DNA from: Phycisphaerae bacterium
GTDB lineage: Bacteria; Planctomycetota; Phycisphaerae; Sedimentisphaerales; Anaerohalosphaeraceae
Length of the DNA stretch: 41,096 nucleotides
Direction: 5' to 3'
Assembly (NCBI GenBank): GCA_029858345.1
Contig: JAOUFG010000011.1
Span: forward strand, 1-41,096
Below, piece after piece: positions 1 to 7,888 of the stretch. Below the pieces are notes generated by a model. The model was not told where the DNA came from, ran no database searches, and saw nothing but the letters and a program-made list of their open reading frames with translations. The first letter of the stretch is position 1, and each line of letters begins with the position of its first letter. The position numbers and the translations under genes were made by a program.

Positions 1-48
1 AGCAATCTCTTCGAGTAACTGCGATATGACAACATCTTTATCGTCCAT
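1..48 (-). CDS. 5' end of an unidentified gene running off the left edge
   Basis: A minus-strand ATG at 48-46 opens a frame that stays open to base 1, giving 16 codons that begin MDDKDVVISQLLEEIA. An in-frame TGA lies two codons upstream, so this ATG would be the first possible start. No clear Shine-Dalgarno sequence precedes it. The stretch is rich in acidic and hydrophobic residues, as in an amphipathic helix, but it is too short to assign to a family. It lies 54 bases downstream of the membrane gene at 103-429 on the same strand and could be the next gene of that operon. Confidence 0.4.
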   Translation of the reverse strand, partial: MDDKDVVISQLLEEIA

Positions 49-102
49 AAATCATGGAATAGCAGATAGTTGTGTATCGCGCAAGTCTTTTTTGTGAATT
101 TT

Positions 103-429
103 TCAAAAATAATTGTGAATGGTTACGATTTCAGAATATGCCATCAAGTAAAGAAAGAAACATGCGAATACTAATGTCACCCAGCAGGCCGTCCGTCCTA
201 TTAACCGGTGACCATTAAGACTGATTCGTATCAGCGAGGCCACCGCAAGTAATGGTATCATCACCAGCAGACCGTAGAGAATGTCTTCCAGTAAAAGTTC
301 AGACTGCATCCCAAGTCCATGACGGCCCATCAGCGTCATTAAAAGTGTTATCGACACAACCGTGAAAATTATCAGAATGAGTGTGATCACGCACAGCTTC
401 TTTTGGGGTTTATCGTTTGTGGTATTCAT
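103..429 (-). CDS. small three-TM membrane protein, unknown function
   Basis: The product has 108 residues. After a basic N-terminus (residues 1-11) it has three hydrophobic segments at about 12-34, 47-68 and 78-99, so it is probably an inner-membrane protein. I do not recognise a family. The start is supported by an AGGAGA Shine-Dalgarno sequence six bases upstream. It overlaps the stop codon of the upstream LRR membrane gene in an ATGA arrangement, so the two are almost certainly co-transcribed and translationally coupled. That partnership, one large LRR/membrane protein and one small membrane protein, is the only clue to function. Confidence 0.7.
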   Translation of the reverse strand: MNTTNDKPQKKLCVITLILIIFTVVSITLLMTLMGRHGLGMQSELLLEDILYGLLVMIPLLAVASLIRISLNGHRLIGRTACWVTLVFACFFLYLMAYSEIVTIHNYF

Positions 430-1571
430 CTTTTCTCTCCTGTTTCTGCATTTGGCTCAATGGATTTGGCCCTATGGGTTAGGATGAAAGCAACAGAAAC
501 GACAAGCCCGGTGATAATGCCGCCGACAAAACCAAAAATCGCCCCGATGAATATCGGGGCAAGATGGGGATTCCGATAAGCAACCATCAGCAGAACATGA
601 ACAGTGCTTGAACAAAGGATACCCAAAACGATGCCGACACAAACACCTCTGCCAACAATCCTGCCCCTTTGACATCCTTCATTGAGTGCCAGCCTTAAGT
701 ACTGAGCAAACCAAATACCTGCCAGCAGACAAAGCACTCCGCCGATAACACCGCCGACCCATGGTGGATTTTCATATCCGTTGCCGAAAAACTCGATAAA
801 GGAATCCGTATAGACATACAGAATCTGCGCACCAAGCCCTAAAAAGCAACCCACCCCGGCAGCCACGACTGCCGCGATTGATTCAAAAATCCACCCCCTT
901 GTGTTCCAACTTCGGCAGATGAAAACCAGTGCCACAATAATGAAAACCACAAACACAACCGCCGGAGCGATTAATTGAGTCAGCCGAAAGGCCACGGCAA
1001 TTTCAATTCGAGGATTGTTTTTGCGTATTTGCGGGAGATGGACCCTGTAAGCCTCTTCATTGAGAGGATTATTCTGCAGATTCAGTGCCTTTAGGCCCCG
1101 AAAATCGGTCAATAGGGAAATGTCGCTGATTTGATTGTCATAAAAAGAAAGTGATTCGAGTTTTTCGAGTCCCTTTATTGCGGACACCACACCAGCCAAA
1201 TCAGAAATCCCACACGAAATCAGTTTCAGCTCCCGCAGGTTCCTTAACTCCGAAATCACTGAATAATCATCTATCGAACTCGACTGAATCCCCAATGCTT
1301 CAAGATTGACAGCATATTCAAGTCCGGTCAAATCATCGATATCACAAATCCCAAACGAATATCCATACATAAGAAATTCAGGCAGCCACTCTAATCCTCT
1401 CATATCAAACGGGGTTGGGTTTTCTTTATTCAATGCATTTTCCACTGCTTCTTTGAGATTTCCATCAGCAAACCGGACGGGTTCTTCAGCGAATACGGTA
1501 TGAGCTAAGAATAGTAATGATATGCTGATTAGGATAAACCCGGCCCGACTTTTGAATTCTGCGCCCATCAT
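426..1571 (-). CDS. secreted leucine-rich-repeat protein with C-terminal membrane domain
   Basis: The product has 381 residues. A signal peptide ends near residue 28 (AFA/EE). The following segment (VRFADGNLKEAVENAL) resembles the cap that precedes internalin-like repeats. LRRs run from about 75 to 175, with units such as LESLSFYDNQISDISLL and LKALNLQNNPL. After these come about five hydrophobic helices (near 198-220, 232-252, 272-292, 305-330 and 340-365) and a short polar tail. The LRR part should therefore face outside the cytoplasmic membrane, with the C-terminal half buried in it. This is a probable binding or scaffold protein; no enzyme domain is visible. Two adjacent ATGs (1571, 1568) follow an AGGAG; the second has the better spacing. 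It is coupled to the 108-residue membrane gene by ATGA. Confidence 0.75.
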   Translation of the reverse strand: MMGAEFKSRAGFILISISLLFLAHTVFAEEPVRFADGNLKEAVENALNKENPTPFDMRGLEWLPEFLMYGYSFGICDIDDLTGLEYAVNLEALGIQSSSIDDYSVISELRNLRELKLISCGISDLAGVVSAIKGLEKLESLSFYDNQISDISLLTDFRGLKALNLQNNPLNEEAYRVHLPQIRKNNPRIEIAVAFRLTQLIAPAVVFVVFIIVALVFICRSWNTRGWIFESIAAVVAAGVGCFLGLGAQILYVYTDSFIEFFGNGYENPPWVGGVIGGVLCLLAGIWFAQYLRLALNEGCQRGRIVGRGVCVGIVLGILCSSTVHVLLMVAYRNPHLAPIFIGAIFGFVGGIITGLVVSVAFILTHRAKSIEPNAETGEKR

Positions 1572-1670
1572 TGACTCCTGTTTTTAACCTGTAAATGCGC
1601 AGCACAAGATATGCCCTAAACAGGAAAAAGTCAAGTCAGAATGTCATGCAAAAGTAGAAAACCAAAACCT

Positions 1671-1687
1671 GCCGGCAGGATGCCGGC
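1671..1687 (-). terminator. GC-rich hairpin after the aminotransferase gene
   Basis: A perfect 7-bp stem with a 3-base loop (GCCGGCA-TCC-TGCCGGC on the minus strand) lies just past the aminotransferase stop. Downstream is only an interrupted T tract (GGTTTTGGTTTTC), so termination may be weak. The TCC loop is the same as in the hairpins of the repeat module at 38702-38805, so this could instead be a solitary repeat hairpin. Confidence 0.4.
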
Positions 1688-1695
1688 GGTACAAT

Positions 1696-2820
1696 CTATA
1701 TTTCGTCGAGGCAGGTTCGCAGTTCTTTGCAGACCAATGCGACATCGTCCTGCGTCAGGTTGTTGTAGAACGGCAGTGCGAACGTGCCTTTGACGACTTC
1801 GTCGGTGACGGGCATGTCGCCGACTTTGCAGCCAAACTGTTCGGCGATGAACGGCTGCAGGTGGACCGGCGGGAAGTAGTTGCTGACCTGGATGCCGCGG
1901 TCGAGCATCTTTTTCAGAAGTGTGTTTCGCTGGTCCATGGTATAGCCCGGTTTGAGCCGTGGCACAAAGACAAACCAGCTCATGCGGCCGTTGGCCGGCG
2001 GTTGCGGAAGAATCAGCCGGTCTTCATCGGCCAGCGCGTCCTGATACATCTGTGCGACGTGGGCGCGTTTTGCGATCATTTCCTCAATCCGCGAAAGCTG
2101 GACAATGCCCAACGCGCAGTTAATGTCACACAGGCGATAGTTGTACCCGAGCCGCTCATGGGCCAGCCATCCGCCGCCCCTGCCGCGACCCTGATTCCGC
2201 ATGGAAATACACAATTCCGCTAAGTCATCATCATCGGTCAGGACGACCCCGCCTTCGCCGGTGGTCATCTGCTTGTTGGGATAGAACGCAAATGCGCTCA
2301 TTTGTCCAAATGTACCGACTTTTTTACCGTTAAGGGTCGAGCCCAGTGCCTCGCAACTGTCCTCCAGAACGGGCAGGTTGTGCTTTTTGGCAATTTTGCA
2401 GATTTCATCCATTCCGGCGGGATTGCCAAACACTTCGACCGGCAATATCGCCTTGGTTTTGGGAGTGATTTTTTCTTCAATTTTCGACGGATCCATGTTC
2501 AGCGAAACCGGGTCGATATCGACAAAGACCGGCGTCGCCCCCACCATCATCGGCACCGTGACCGAGCAAATGAACGTAAACGGCGTGACCAATATCTCAT
2601 CGCCCGGCCCCCAGCCCATGGCCTTGGCACACAGATACAGCCCGCTGGTGCCGCTGTTGACGGTAATGGCGTGTTTGATGCCGATATACTGTTCAAACGC
2701 CTGCTCAAATTCGCGTACCTTGGGCCCCAGCGACAGGTTGGGGGTGCGTAAAACATCGACAACGGCCTGTATTTCGGCCTCTGTGATATCCGGACGTGAC
2801 AAATTGACTTTCATTTCCAT
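1696..2820 (-). CDS. DegT/DnrJ/EryC1/StrS-family PLP aminotransferase
   Basis: This is a sugar aminotransferase of the DegT family, which transfers an amino group to keto-sugar nucleotides for surface polysaccharide or glycan synthesis. The core motifs are present: NSGTSGLYL near the N-terminus, PVEVFGNP, LEDSCEALGS, and the PLP lysine in FYPNKQMTTGEGG (Lys183 when counted from the chosen start). The frame stays open to 2958, but I choose the ATG at 2820 (374 residues). The family normally starts around MKVNLSRPDI, TAGGCGG lies about eight bases upstream, and the extra 46 residues would run through the probable promoters. The exact sugar substrate cannot be told. The next gene upstream, purF, is divergent. 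Confidence 0.88.
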   Translation of the reverse strand: MEMKVNLSRPDITEAEIQAVVDVLRTPNLSLGPKVREFEQAFEQYIGIKHAITVNSGTSGLYLCAKAMGWGPGDEILVTPFTFICSVTVPMMVGATPVFVDIDPVSLNMDPSKIEEKITPKTKAILPVEVFGNPAGMDEICKIAKKHNLPVLEDSCEALGSTLNGKKVGTFGQMSAFAFYPNKQMTTGEGGVVLTDDDDLAELCISMRNQGRGRGGGWLAHERLGYNYRLCDINCALGIVQLSRIEEMIAKRAHVAQMYQDALADEDRLILPQPPANGRMSWFVFVPRLKPGYTMDQRNTLLKKMLDRGIQVSNYFPPVHLQPFIAEQFGCKVGDMPVTDEVVKGTFALPFYNNLTQDDVALVCKELRTCLDEI

Positions 2821-2859
2821 CGGGTTCCGCCTAAAAAGTGTTTTCGATAAAAGGTGCAT

Positions 2860-2888
2860 ATTATACTGAATTGCACAAAGATTTCCAC
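2860..2888 (-). promoter_or_regulatory. possible promoter for the aminotransferase gene
   Basis: A perfect TATAAT lies on the minus strand at 2865-2860, with a poor -35 candidate (GTGGAA at 2888-2883, 17-base spacer). It would give a leader of about 33 bases to the ATG at 2820, which fits the shorter start. Visual match only. Confidence 0.3.
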
Positions 2889-2921
2889 TGTTATATTTGG
2901 CCCATTCCGGATACAAAACCA

Positions 2922-2950
2922 TTGACTCGACAAACCCCTTCGGATAGACT
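2922..2950 (+). promoter_or_regulatory. probable sigma70-type promoter for purF-purM
   Basis: TTGACT at 2922-2927 and TAGACT at 2945-2950 are separated by exactly 17 bases. Transcription would start near 2957, about 38 bases before the purF ATG. No purine-box operator or riboswitch is evident in this short leader. Confidence 0.4.
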
Positions 2951-2994
2951 GACTTCAAGACAGGACAGGAACTGAGCCCTTTTTCGAGGTTTTA

Positions 2995-4437
2995 ATGACA
3001 GAAAAGAAAGAAGAGTGCGGCATATTCGCGATCTACGGCGATCCGGATGCGGCACAGAAAACATATTTTGCGCTTCACAGTCTTCAGCACCGCGGTCAGG
3101 AATCGGCGGGGATCGCCTCCGGCGACGGCGAACTGATCCACTGCTTTACAGGGATGGGGCAGGTCAGCCGGGTTTTTCGGTCCAGCCGGGGCGTCCTTGA
3201 GCGGCTGGAAAATCCAATGGCGATCGGGCATGTGCGGTATTCGACGACGGGTTCGAGCAATCCGACCAACGCCCAACCGTTTTTGAGCGAATTCTCGCGT
3301 GGACAGGTCGCTGTAGCGCATAACGGAAATCTGATCAATGCATCGCTGCTCCGTGACGAGTACGAGGCCTACGGCCATATCTTTAAGACCTCCAACGATA
3401 CGGAGATCATCGTGCATCTGATGGCCAAGCCGACGCATGTCACCAAGCCGGACCCGCTGGGCCATGTACTGAATCACTTGCAGGGTGCTTACTCCCTGCT
3501 GTTTTTGTTTCCGGACCGCATCGAGACAGCTCGGGATCCTTACGGAATCCGCCCGTTATGCCTGGGTAAAACGAAAAGCGGCGCTTATTGTGTTGCCAGT
3601 GAGACGTGTGCTCTGGATGCGATTAACGCGGACTATGTCAGGGATGTTGAGCCGGGCGAAATTATTACGCTCGACAAGGACGGTTTAAGCAGCCGGTTCT
3701 TTGTCACACCGGGCACGGTGACGCCGGGGCACTGCATTTTTGAACACGTTTATTTTTCCAAGCAAAGCAGCATGATTTTTGGCGAGAATGTACATGATGT
3801 TCGGGTTCGCAGCGGTCGACAGCTTGCCATCGAACACCCGGTTGACGCGGACTTGGTGATGCCGGTGCCGGATTCGGGTACCAGCGCCGCCATCGGCTAT
3901 GCCAATGAAAGCGGCATCCCGTTTGATATGGGGTTTGTGCGGAGCCACTATATTGGCCGCACGTTTTTGTCGCCGTCTCAGACAATGCGGGATCTGGCGG
4001 TCAAACTGAAACTGACGGTCGTCAAGAGCGTTGTGGAAGGCAAGCGGCTTATCGTCATCGACGATTCTATCGTCCGGGGCACCACCACAAAGGGCAAGAT
4101 TAAATCGCTGCGTGAGGCCGGCGCGAAAGAGATCCACATGCGGGTGGCCTGTCCGCCGATCAAGCATCCCTGTTTTTACGGTGTTGACTTTCCCACACAT
4201 GAAGAACTGCTGGCCAACCAGATCGACTCCATTGAGGAAATCCGCAAGTTCCTTGGCGTTGATACGCTGGGATATATTTCACTGGAGGGCCTGCTTAGCT
4301 GTGCGTCTCTGCCGTCGGACCATTATTGTACAGCGTGCTGGAGCGGCAAATATAAAATCCCCGTCAATAAAGTGGTGAACAAATTTTCGATGGAACGCCA
4401 TCAGACGCAGCTTTTTGATCAAAATGAGATGGAATGA
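2995..4437 (+). CDS. purF: amidophosphoribosyltransferase (PurF)
   Basis: PurF catalyses the first committed step of purine synthesis, making phosphoribosylamine from PRPP and glutamine. The product has 480 residues. It has a short leader before Cys8, which would become the N-terminal glutaminase nucleophile after processing (CGIFAIYGD, then HRGQESAGI). The phosphoribosyltransferase half carries the PRPP loop VIDDSIVRGTT (about 354-364). Cys247, Cys393, Cys445 and Cys448 fall where the 4Fe-4S ligands of the Bacillus-type enzyme lie, so this looks like the iron-sulfur, propeptide-containing class, which is oxygen-sensitive. A GAGG lies about eight bases upstream of the ATG. The stop overlaps the purM start (ATGA), so the two genes are coupled. 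Confidence 0.95.
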   Translation: MTEKKEECGIFAIYGDPDAAQKTYFALHSLQHRGQESAGIASGDGELIHCFTGMGQVSRVFRSSRGVLERLENPMAIGHVRYSTTGSSNPTNAQPFLSEFSRGQVAVAHNGNLINASLLRDEYEAYGHIFKTSNDTEIIVHLMAKPTHVTKPDPLGHVLNHLQGAYSLLFLFPDRIETARDPYGIRPLCLGKTKSGAYCVASETCALDAINADYVRDVEPGEIITLDKDGLSSRFFVTPGTVTPGHCIFEHVYFSKQSSMIFGENVHDVRVRSGRQLAIEHPVDADLVMPVPDSGTSAAIGYANESGIPFDMGFVRSHYIGRTFLSPSQTMRDLAVKLKLTVVKSVVEGKRLIVIDDSIVRGTTTKGKIKSLREAGAKEIHMRVACPPIKHPCFYGVDFPTHEELLANQIDSIEEIRKFLGVDTLGYISLEGLLSCASLPSDHYCTACWSGKYKIPVNKVVNKFSMERHQTQLFDQNEME

Positions 4438-5507
4438 AAAAAGAAGATTATCTCAGTTATGAACAGTCCGGCGTCAGCATCGACGCCAATGACCGCATGG
4501 TCGAACGTATCAGCCGGTCGGTTGCCTCGACCCATGGCCCACGGGTGATCAATATGCATAACGCCTTCGCCGGGCTGTTTCGTCTGGACTATGACGAAAA
4601 GCTGTTCAAGCGCAATTATAAGAGTCCCGTGCTGGTCGCCTGTACCGATGGCGTTGGCACAAAGGTCATTATTGCCCAGCAGATGGGACGCTATGACACC
4701 ATCGGGATCGACCTGGTCGCGATGAGTGTCAACGATATGATCGTTCAGGGCGCCGAACCGCTGTTCTTCCTCGATTATCTTGCCGTCAACCATCTCGATC
4801 CCGAGCAGGTCGCCCAGATGGTCGAAAGCGTTGCCGCGGGTTGCCGCATGGCTGATTGTGCTTTGATCGGCGGCGAGACCGCGGAAATGCCGGACCTGTA
4901 CGGCAAGGACGAATACGACATGGCCGGTTTTGCCGTGGGTGTGGTCGAGCGGGATCGCATCGTCACCGGCGACAATGTTCAGCCGGGCGATGTCATTTTG
5001 GGCCTGGGTTCCAGCGGCATCCACAGCAACGGATACTCGCTCGTTCGGAGCATCTGCTTTAAGAAATGCAAACTCAACGTCACCGACTGTATTGATGAAC
5101 TCGACGGAAAACGTCTGGGCGACGTGCTGCTGGAACCGACGCGAATTTATGTCAAACCGATTGTCAAACTGCTGAGGGGCTACAAAGTCAAGCAAGTCGT
5201 CCATGCCATGGCACACATCACCGGCGGCGGACTGGTCGGAAACATCCCGCGGGTGCTGCCGAAGGATTGTAATGCCGCCCTGAGAACGAAATCATGGCCG
5301 GTTCCGCCGATATTCAGGTACCTGCAGGAACAAGGCCCGGTCGAAGACGAGGAAATGTACCGCGTGTTCAATATGGGCATCGGCTTTGTGCTGGTGGTTG
5401 CCCCGGACTTTGCAGATTCCATCTGCCAAAAACTGACCCGTTCCGGCGAGCAGGTTTATAAAATCGGCACCATTACCGCCGGCTCAGGTAAAGTAACCCT
5501 GAAATAG
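4434..5507 (+). CDS. purM: phosphoribosylformylglycinamidine cyclo-ligase (AIR synthetase, PurM)
   Basis: PurM closes the imidazole ring, converting FGAM to AIR with ATP, in the fifth step of purine synthesis. The product has 357 residues, near the family norm of about 345. Recognisable blocks are GVSIDANDRMVERI at the N-terminus, CTDGVGTKV, IGIDLVAMSVNDM, ALIGGETAEMPDLY, ILGLGSSGIHSNGYSLVR and HITGGGLVGNIPRVLP. The C-terminal domain is complete and ends with YKIGTIT. It overlaps purF by four bases, so it forms a two-gene purine operon; no other purine gene is in the window. Confidence 0.95.
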   Translation: MKKEDYLSYEQSGVSIDANDRMVERISRSVASTHGPRVINMHNAFAGLFRLDYDEKLFKRNYKSPVLVACTDGVGTKVIIAQQMGRYDTIGIDLVAMSVNDMIVQGAEPLFFLDYLAVNHLDPEQVAQMVESVAAGCRMADCALIGGETAEMPDLYGKDEYDMAGFAVGVVERDRIVTGDNVQPGDVILGLGSSGIHSNGYSLVRSICFKKCKLNVTDCIDELDGKRLGDVLLEPTRIYVKPIVKLLRGYKVKQVVHAMAHITGGGLVGNIPRVLPKDCNAALRTKSWPVPPIFRYLQEQGPVEDEEMYRVFNMGIGFVLVVAPDFADSICQKLTRSGEQVYKIGTITAGSGKVTLK

Positions 5508-5516
5508 GGTTCATGG

Positions 5517-5668
5517 AACCACGAATACACACGAATATACACTAATTCATTTTCTCAAAAGATAATGGCAAGTGCGTCTAAGAAAAAGAATTGTCTGTAA
5601 CGATGCAAATCGCCGATAATACCTGTATATAGATCTTTATTTGGGTAAATTCGTGTTTATTCGTGGTT
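5517..5668. repeat. 152-bp element bounded by 20-bp inverted repeats
   Basis: The 20-base arm at 5517-5536 (AACCACGAATACACACGAAT) matches the reverse complement of 5649-5668 at 19 of 20 positions. The 112 bases between are AT-rich and without a gene. The arms themselves contain a CACGAATA-like subrepeat. The element fills the purM-membrane protein spacer. It could be a MITE-like repeat or a long-range hairpin acting as transcript end; I cannot see a target-site duplication. Confidence 0.55.
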
Positions 5669-5688
5669 TTTATTGATAAAGGTATCGA

Positions 5689-6726
5689 ATGGGAAGCTCG
5701 TTTCCGGAACTTGCCAAAAAACGCATTGCGGCAGGGGTCAGTGCCAACGACATTGCCGCTATCGCCTTCTATCTCTGTCTCGCTGTCTTCCTCTATTTGC
5801 CCGTGCTGGGCGTGGATAATTTCAAAACAGTCTGCGCAATGAATGCCGTCGCCGCGGCATGGGGGGCCTACTTTATCAGTAAACGCTGGATTAACAACTG
5901 GACACCGTCGTTTTTCACCGGCGCCGTTTATGGCTTTGGGCCGTTTGCGTTAAGCTTTGAGATGTTTCATCCGTTCGCAGGACTGTCGTTTGTTATGATA
6001 CCGTGGCTGCTGCTTCCGGCGGTGTATTGGCACAAGGGAAAAACGCCGGATACGTTCCGTTTTTCTGTTCGTGCACTGCTGACGCTGCTGCCGTTTGCGG
6101 GGATTGTTCTGCTGTTCTGGGTCACGGCACAACCGTGGACCGGCCCCCATTTCCTGATGCCGAAAGAGCTTTCCATGACGGTAAAAGATTTCGTCGATTT
6201 GATCTTTCCGCTCCACAGGTCCGGCGGCATTGTCCCCTTCGGATTGTACCATTGTTCGCTCATTTTTGCCCTGATGGGCGTTTTTGTCTATGTCAAACTC
6301 CAGCGCATCGCCCTGCTGATCCCCATCGCCGCCGGAGTGGTTCTGTCTTTCTGGGAGCCGGTCTTTCAGATCTCACCCGTTGTCTGGGCAGCGTTTCCGA
6401 TTTTGTTTTTGTCAGTGTTATGCGGCCTCGGCTTTCAGGCGTTTCTCTTTGCGGGCAAAGCGGATACGAAGTGGCTTCTGGTTTGTGCTGCGACCGTATC
6501 GATTCTGGCGGCATTCTTCGCCGGACTGGCAATTCGAATCATTGCCATCCGGGAAGTTTTTGAATTGACCATGCTCATGTACGCCCTGACCGCAGCGGCA
6601 CTGTGGATCCTGCTGGCCCTGGTAAGACTAAACCTCCGCTGGCCCTGGTTCAAATGGGCCATCCTCACCGCCGCCATCACCATCGACCTGCTCTTCTCCG
6701 CGCGGTATCTGATTGACAAGTTTTAG
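5689..6726 (+). CDS. polytopic membrane protein, unknown function
   Basis: The product has 345 residues and about nine or ten hydrophobic helices spread over the whole length, including GIVLLFWVTAQPW near 138-150 and a last one near 323-341. Loops are short; the longest is a probable extracytoplasmic loop after the fourth or fifth helix (residues about 150-185). It has the general look of the membrane core of YfhO/GT-C-like glycosyltransferases, but the acidic first-loop signature is not evident, so I do not assign it. The start is supported by AAAGG six bases upstream of the ATG. It lies alone, between the inverted-repeat element and a repeat-rich spacer. Confidence 0.65.
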   Translation: MGSSFPELAKKRIAAGVSANDIAAIAFYLCLAVFLYLPVLGVDNFKTVCAMNAVAAAWGAYFISKRWINNWTPSFFTGAVYGFGPFALSFEMFHPFAGLSFVMIPWLLLPAVYWHKGKTPDTFRFSVRALLTLLPFAGIVLLFWVTAQPWTGPHFLMPKELSMTVKDFVDLIFPLHRSGGIVPFGLYHCSLIFALMGVFVYVKLQRIALLIPIAAGVVLSFWEPVFQISPVVWAAFPILFLSVLCGLGFQAFLFAGKADTKWLLVCAATVSILAAFFAGLAIRIIAIREVFELTMLMYALTAAALWILLALVRLNLRWPWFKWAILTAAITIDLLFSARYLIDKF

Positions 6727-6732
6727 CGTGGT

Positions 6733-6770
6733 AATAGGTTGTCATCCCGAGCAAAGTCGAGGAACCTATT
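6733..6770. repeat. short dispersed repeat with 8-bp inverted ends
   Basis: AATAGGTT at 6733-6740 is inverted at 6763-6770. The interior reads GTCATCCCGAGCAAAGTCGA, a type of intergenic repeat seen in many environmental bacterial genomes. A related GTCATCCCGA string is found at 23101. It could form a hairpin in the 3' end of the membrane-protein transcript. Confidence 0.45.
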
Positions 6771-6804
6771 GAATTACTGACGGCGAAGCCATCCCCAAGA
6801 AACC

Positions 6805-6889
6805 GTCTGAAAGACTGTAGGAATATAGCCCAGGGCAACGCCCTGGGTTTATGAATCACACAAACAACCTTTTTGCCCTGTAAGGGCAA
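6805..6889 (-). repeat. REP-like three-hairpin module, left of the transposase
   Basis: Read on the minus strand, three hairpins follow each other: TTGCCCT-TAC-AGGGCAA (6889-6873), CCCAGGGC-GTT-GCCCTGGG (6847-6829) and GTCT-TTC-AGAC (6815-6805). The order, the GTT loop and the spacings match the modules at 7357-7437 and 37601-37682, with compensating stem changes. It is inverted relative to the right-hand copy. Confidence 0.75.
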
Positions 6890-6894
6890 TGTAA

Positions 6895-7347
6895 TCAATC
6901 CCACAGATAACGTTCATCGTATTGTACGTTATATTTTCGAAGAAATTCAAGAAGCTCCTCTTTGAATGAGAGCTCTCGATGGTGCTCTTTCTGACAAGTA
7001 ATATAACGCTTAACCGAATCCATTCTGGAACTGCTAACCGAAAATGCCCCATACCCATTCTGCCAGGCAAACTTTTGATACATTTGGCCCTTTGTTTTAA
7101 TCCATTGACTGCTGGGGCGTTTGATTCCTTCAATAAATTTTGCTATTGTAACGGTTCTGGGCAAGGCTGACAAAATATGCACATGATCGGCCGTCCCGTT
7201 AATCAGGCATGGGAAACCATCCATTTTTTTGATTGCACCGGCAATATATGCGTAAAGCTCCGATTCAATGTCCGTTTGAATAAAAGGTCGTCGTTCTTTG
7301 GTACTGAAGACGATGTGTATGTATATCTGTGCTAATGATTGTGCCAT
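6895..7347 (-). mobile_element. Y1 HUH transposase gene, IS200-like/REP-associated (TnpA family)
   Basis: The 150-residue product is a single-domain tyrosine HUH nuclease that moves or processes single-stranded DNA hairpins. It begins MAQSLAQIYIHIVFSTK, typical of the IS200 TnpA superfamily. The HUH motif is His55-x-His57 in DHVHIL. Tyr115 in KRYITCQ is the likely nucleophile, with Gln119 four residues later as the third metal ligand, the spacing known from IS608 TnpA. WQNGYGAFSVS is also typical. The gene seems intact. AGGAT five bases upstream of the ATG lies just beside the first hairpin of the right-hand REP module. It is flanked by inverted REP modules rather than a tnpB gene, which favours a REP-associated (RAYT) transposase over a full IS605. 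Confidence 0.88.
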
Positions 7348-7356
7348 TTTTTATCC

Positions 7357-7437
7357 TGCCCCTTCAGGGCACCTTTTGTTGGGGGACTTTTTACCCAGGG
7401 CGTTGCCCTGGGCTAAATTACATCGGCCTTTCAGGCC
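7357..7437 (+). repeat. REP-like three-hairpin module, right of the transposase
   Basis: On the plus strand the hairpins are TGCCC-CTTCA-GGGCA (7357-7371), CCCAGGGC-GTT-GCCCTGGG (7394-7412) and GGCCT-TTC-AGGCC (7425-7437). The twelve-base gap between the second and third hairpin is the same as in the distant copy at 37601-37682. It lies directly upstream of the transposase start and ends three bases before the ankyrin gene's stop codon. Confidence 0.78.
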
Positions 7438-7440
7438 AAT

Positions 7441-7884
7441 TTATCCCAAATCAAAGAACTGCATCAAATCCTTCGCACTATCCCGTGCACGATCAATAAC
7501 TTTAACACCATAATTGTTTTCTGAGTATGGATCGGCACCTGCCTTCAAAAGCATCCTTATTATTACTCCTGCGTCCGGTTCATCATTCGCCATGGCAGCA
7601 TAGCAACTATGCAAAGCTCGCATTAATGGTGTGTTGCCATAAGAATCCTTTACATCTACTCGTACTCCAGATTCTAATAAAATTTTCACGATCTCTTTAT
7701 TATTCTCTTGAACTGCGAAATGCAATGCAGAAAAACCATTATCATCAAGTGTATTAATATCTACACCCTTCTTTATAAGTCGGCGTACATATTTCGGTTT
7801 GTTCTCCAAAGCCGCATAATGAAGATCATTACGGCCGTATTCATCAATTCCGGGGCGACTTTTCTTTTTGGGAATTTTCCACAT
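7441..7884 (-). CDS. small ankyrin-repeat protein
   Basis: The product has 147 residues and no signal peptide, so it is probably cytoplasmic. It consists of about four ankyrin repeats: YGRNDLHYAALENK, NGFSALHFAVQENN, YGNTPLMRALHSC and a weaker one starting ENNYGVKVIDRA. Each has the usual D-x-x-G-x-T/A-x-L-H-x-A pattern. Such proteins mediate protein-protein contacts; the partner is unknown. The basic N-terminus (MWKIPKKKSRPG) precedes the first repeat. GGGGTGA upstream of the ATG lies in the last codons and stop of the upstream DNA glycosylase gene, four bases away, so translation is probably coupled. A functional link to DNA repair is possible but only inferred from this position. Confidence 0.82.
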   Translation of the reverse strand: MWKIPKKKSRPGIDEYGRNDLHYAALENKPKYVRRLIKKGVDINTLDDNGFSALHFAVQENNKEIVKILLESGVRVDVKDSYGNTPLMRALHSCYAAMANDEPDAGVIIRMLLKAGADPYSENNYGVKVIDRARDSAKDLMQFFDLG

Positions 7885-7888
7885 AACA

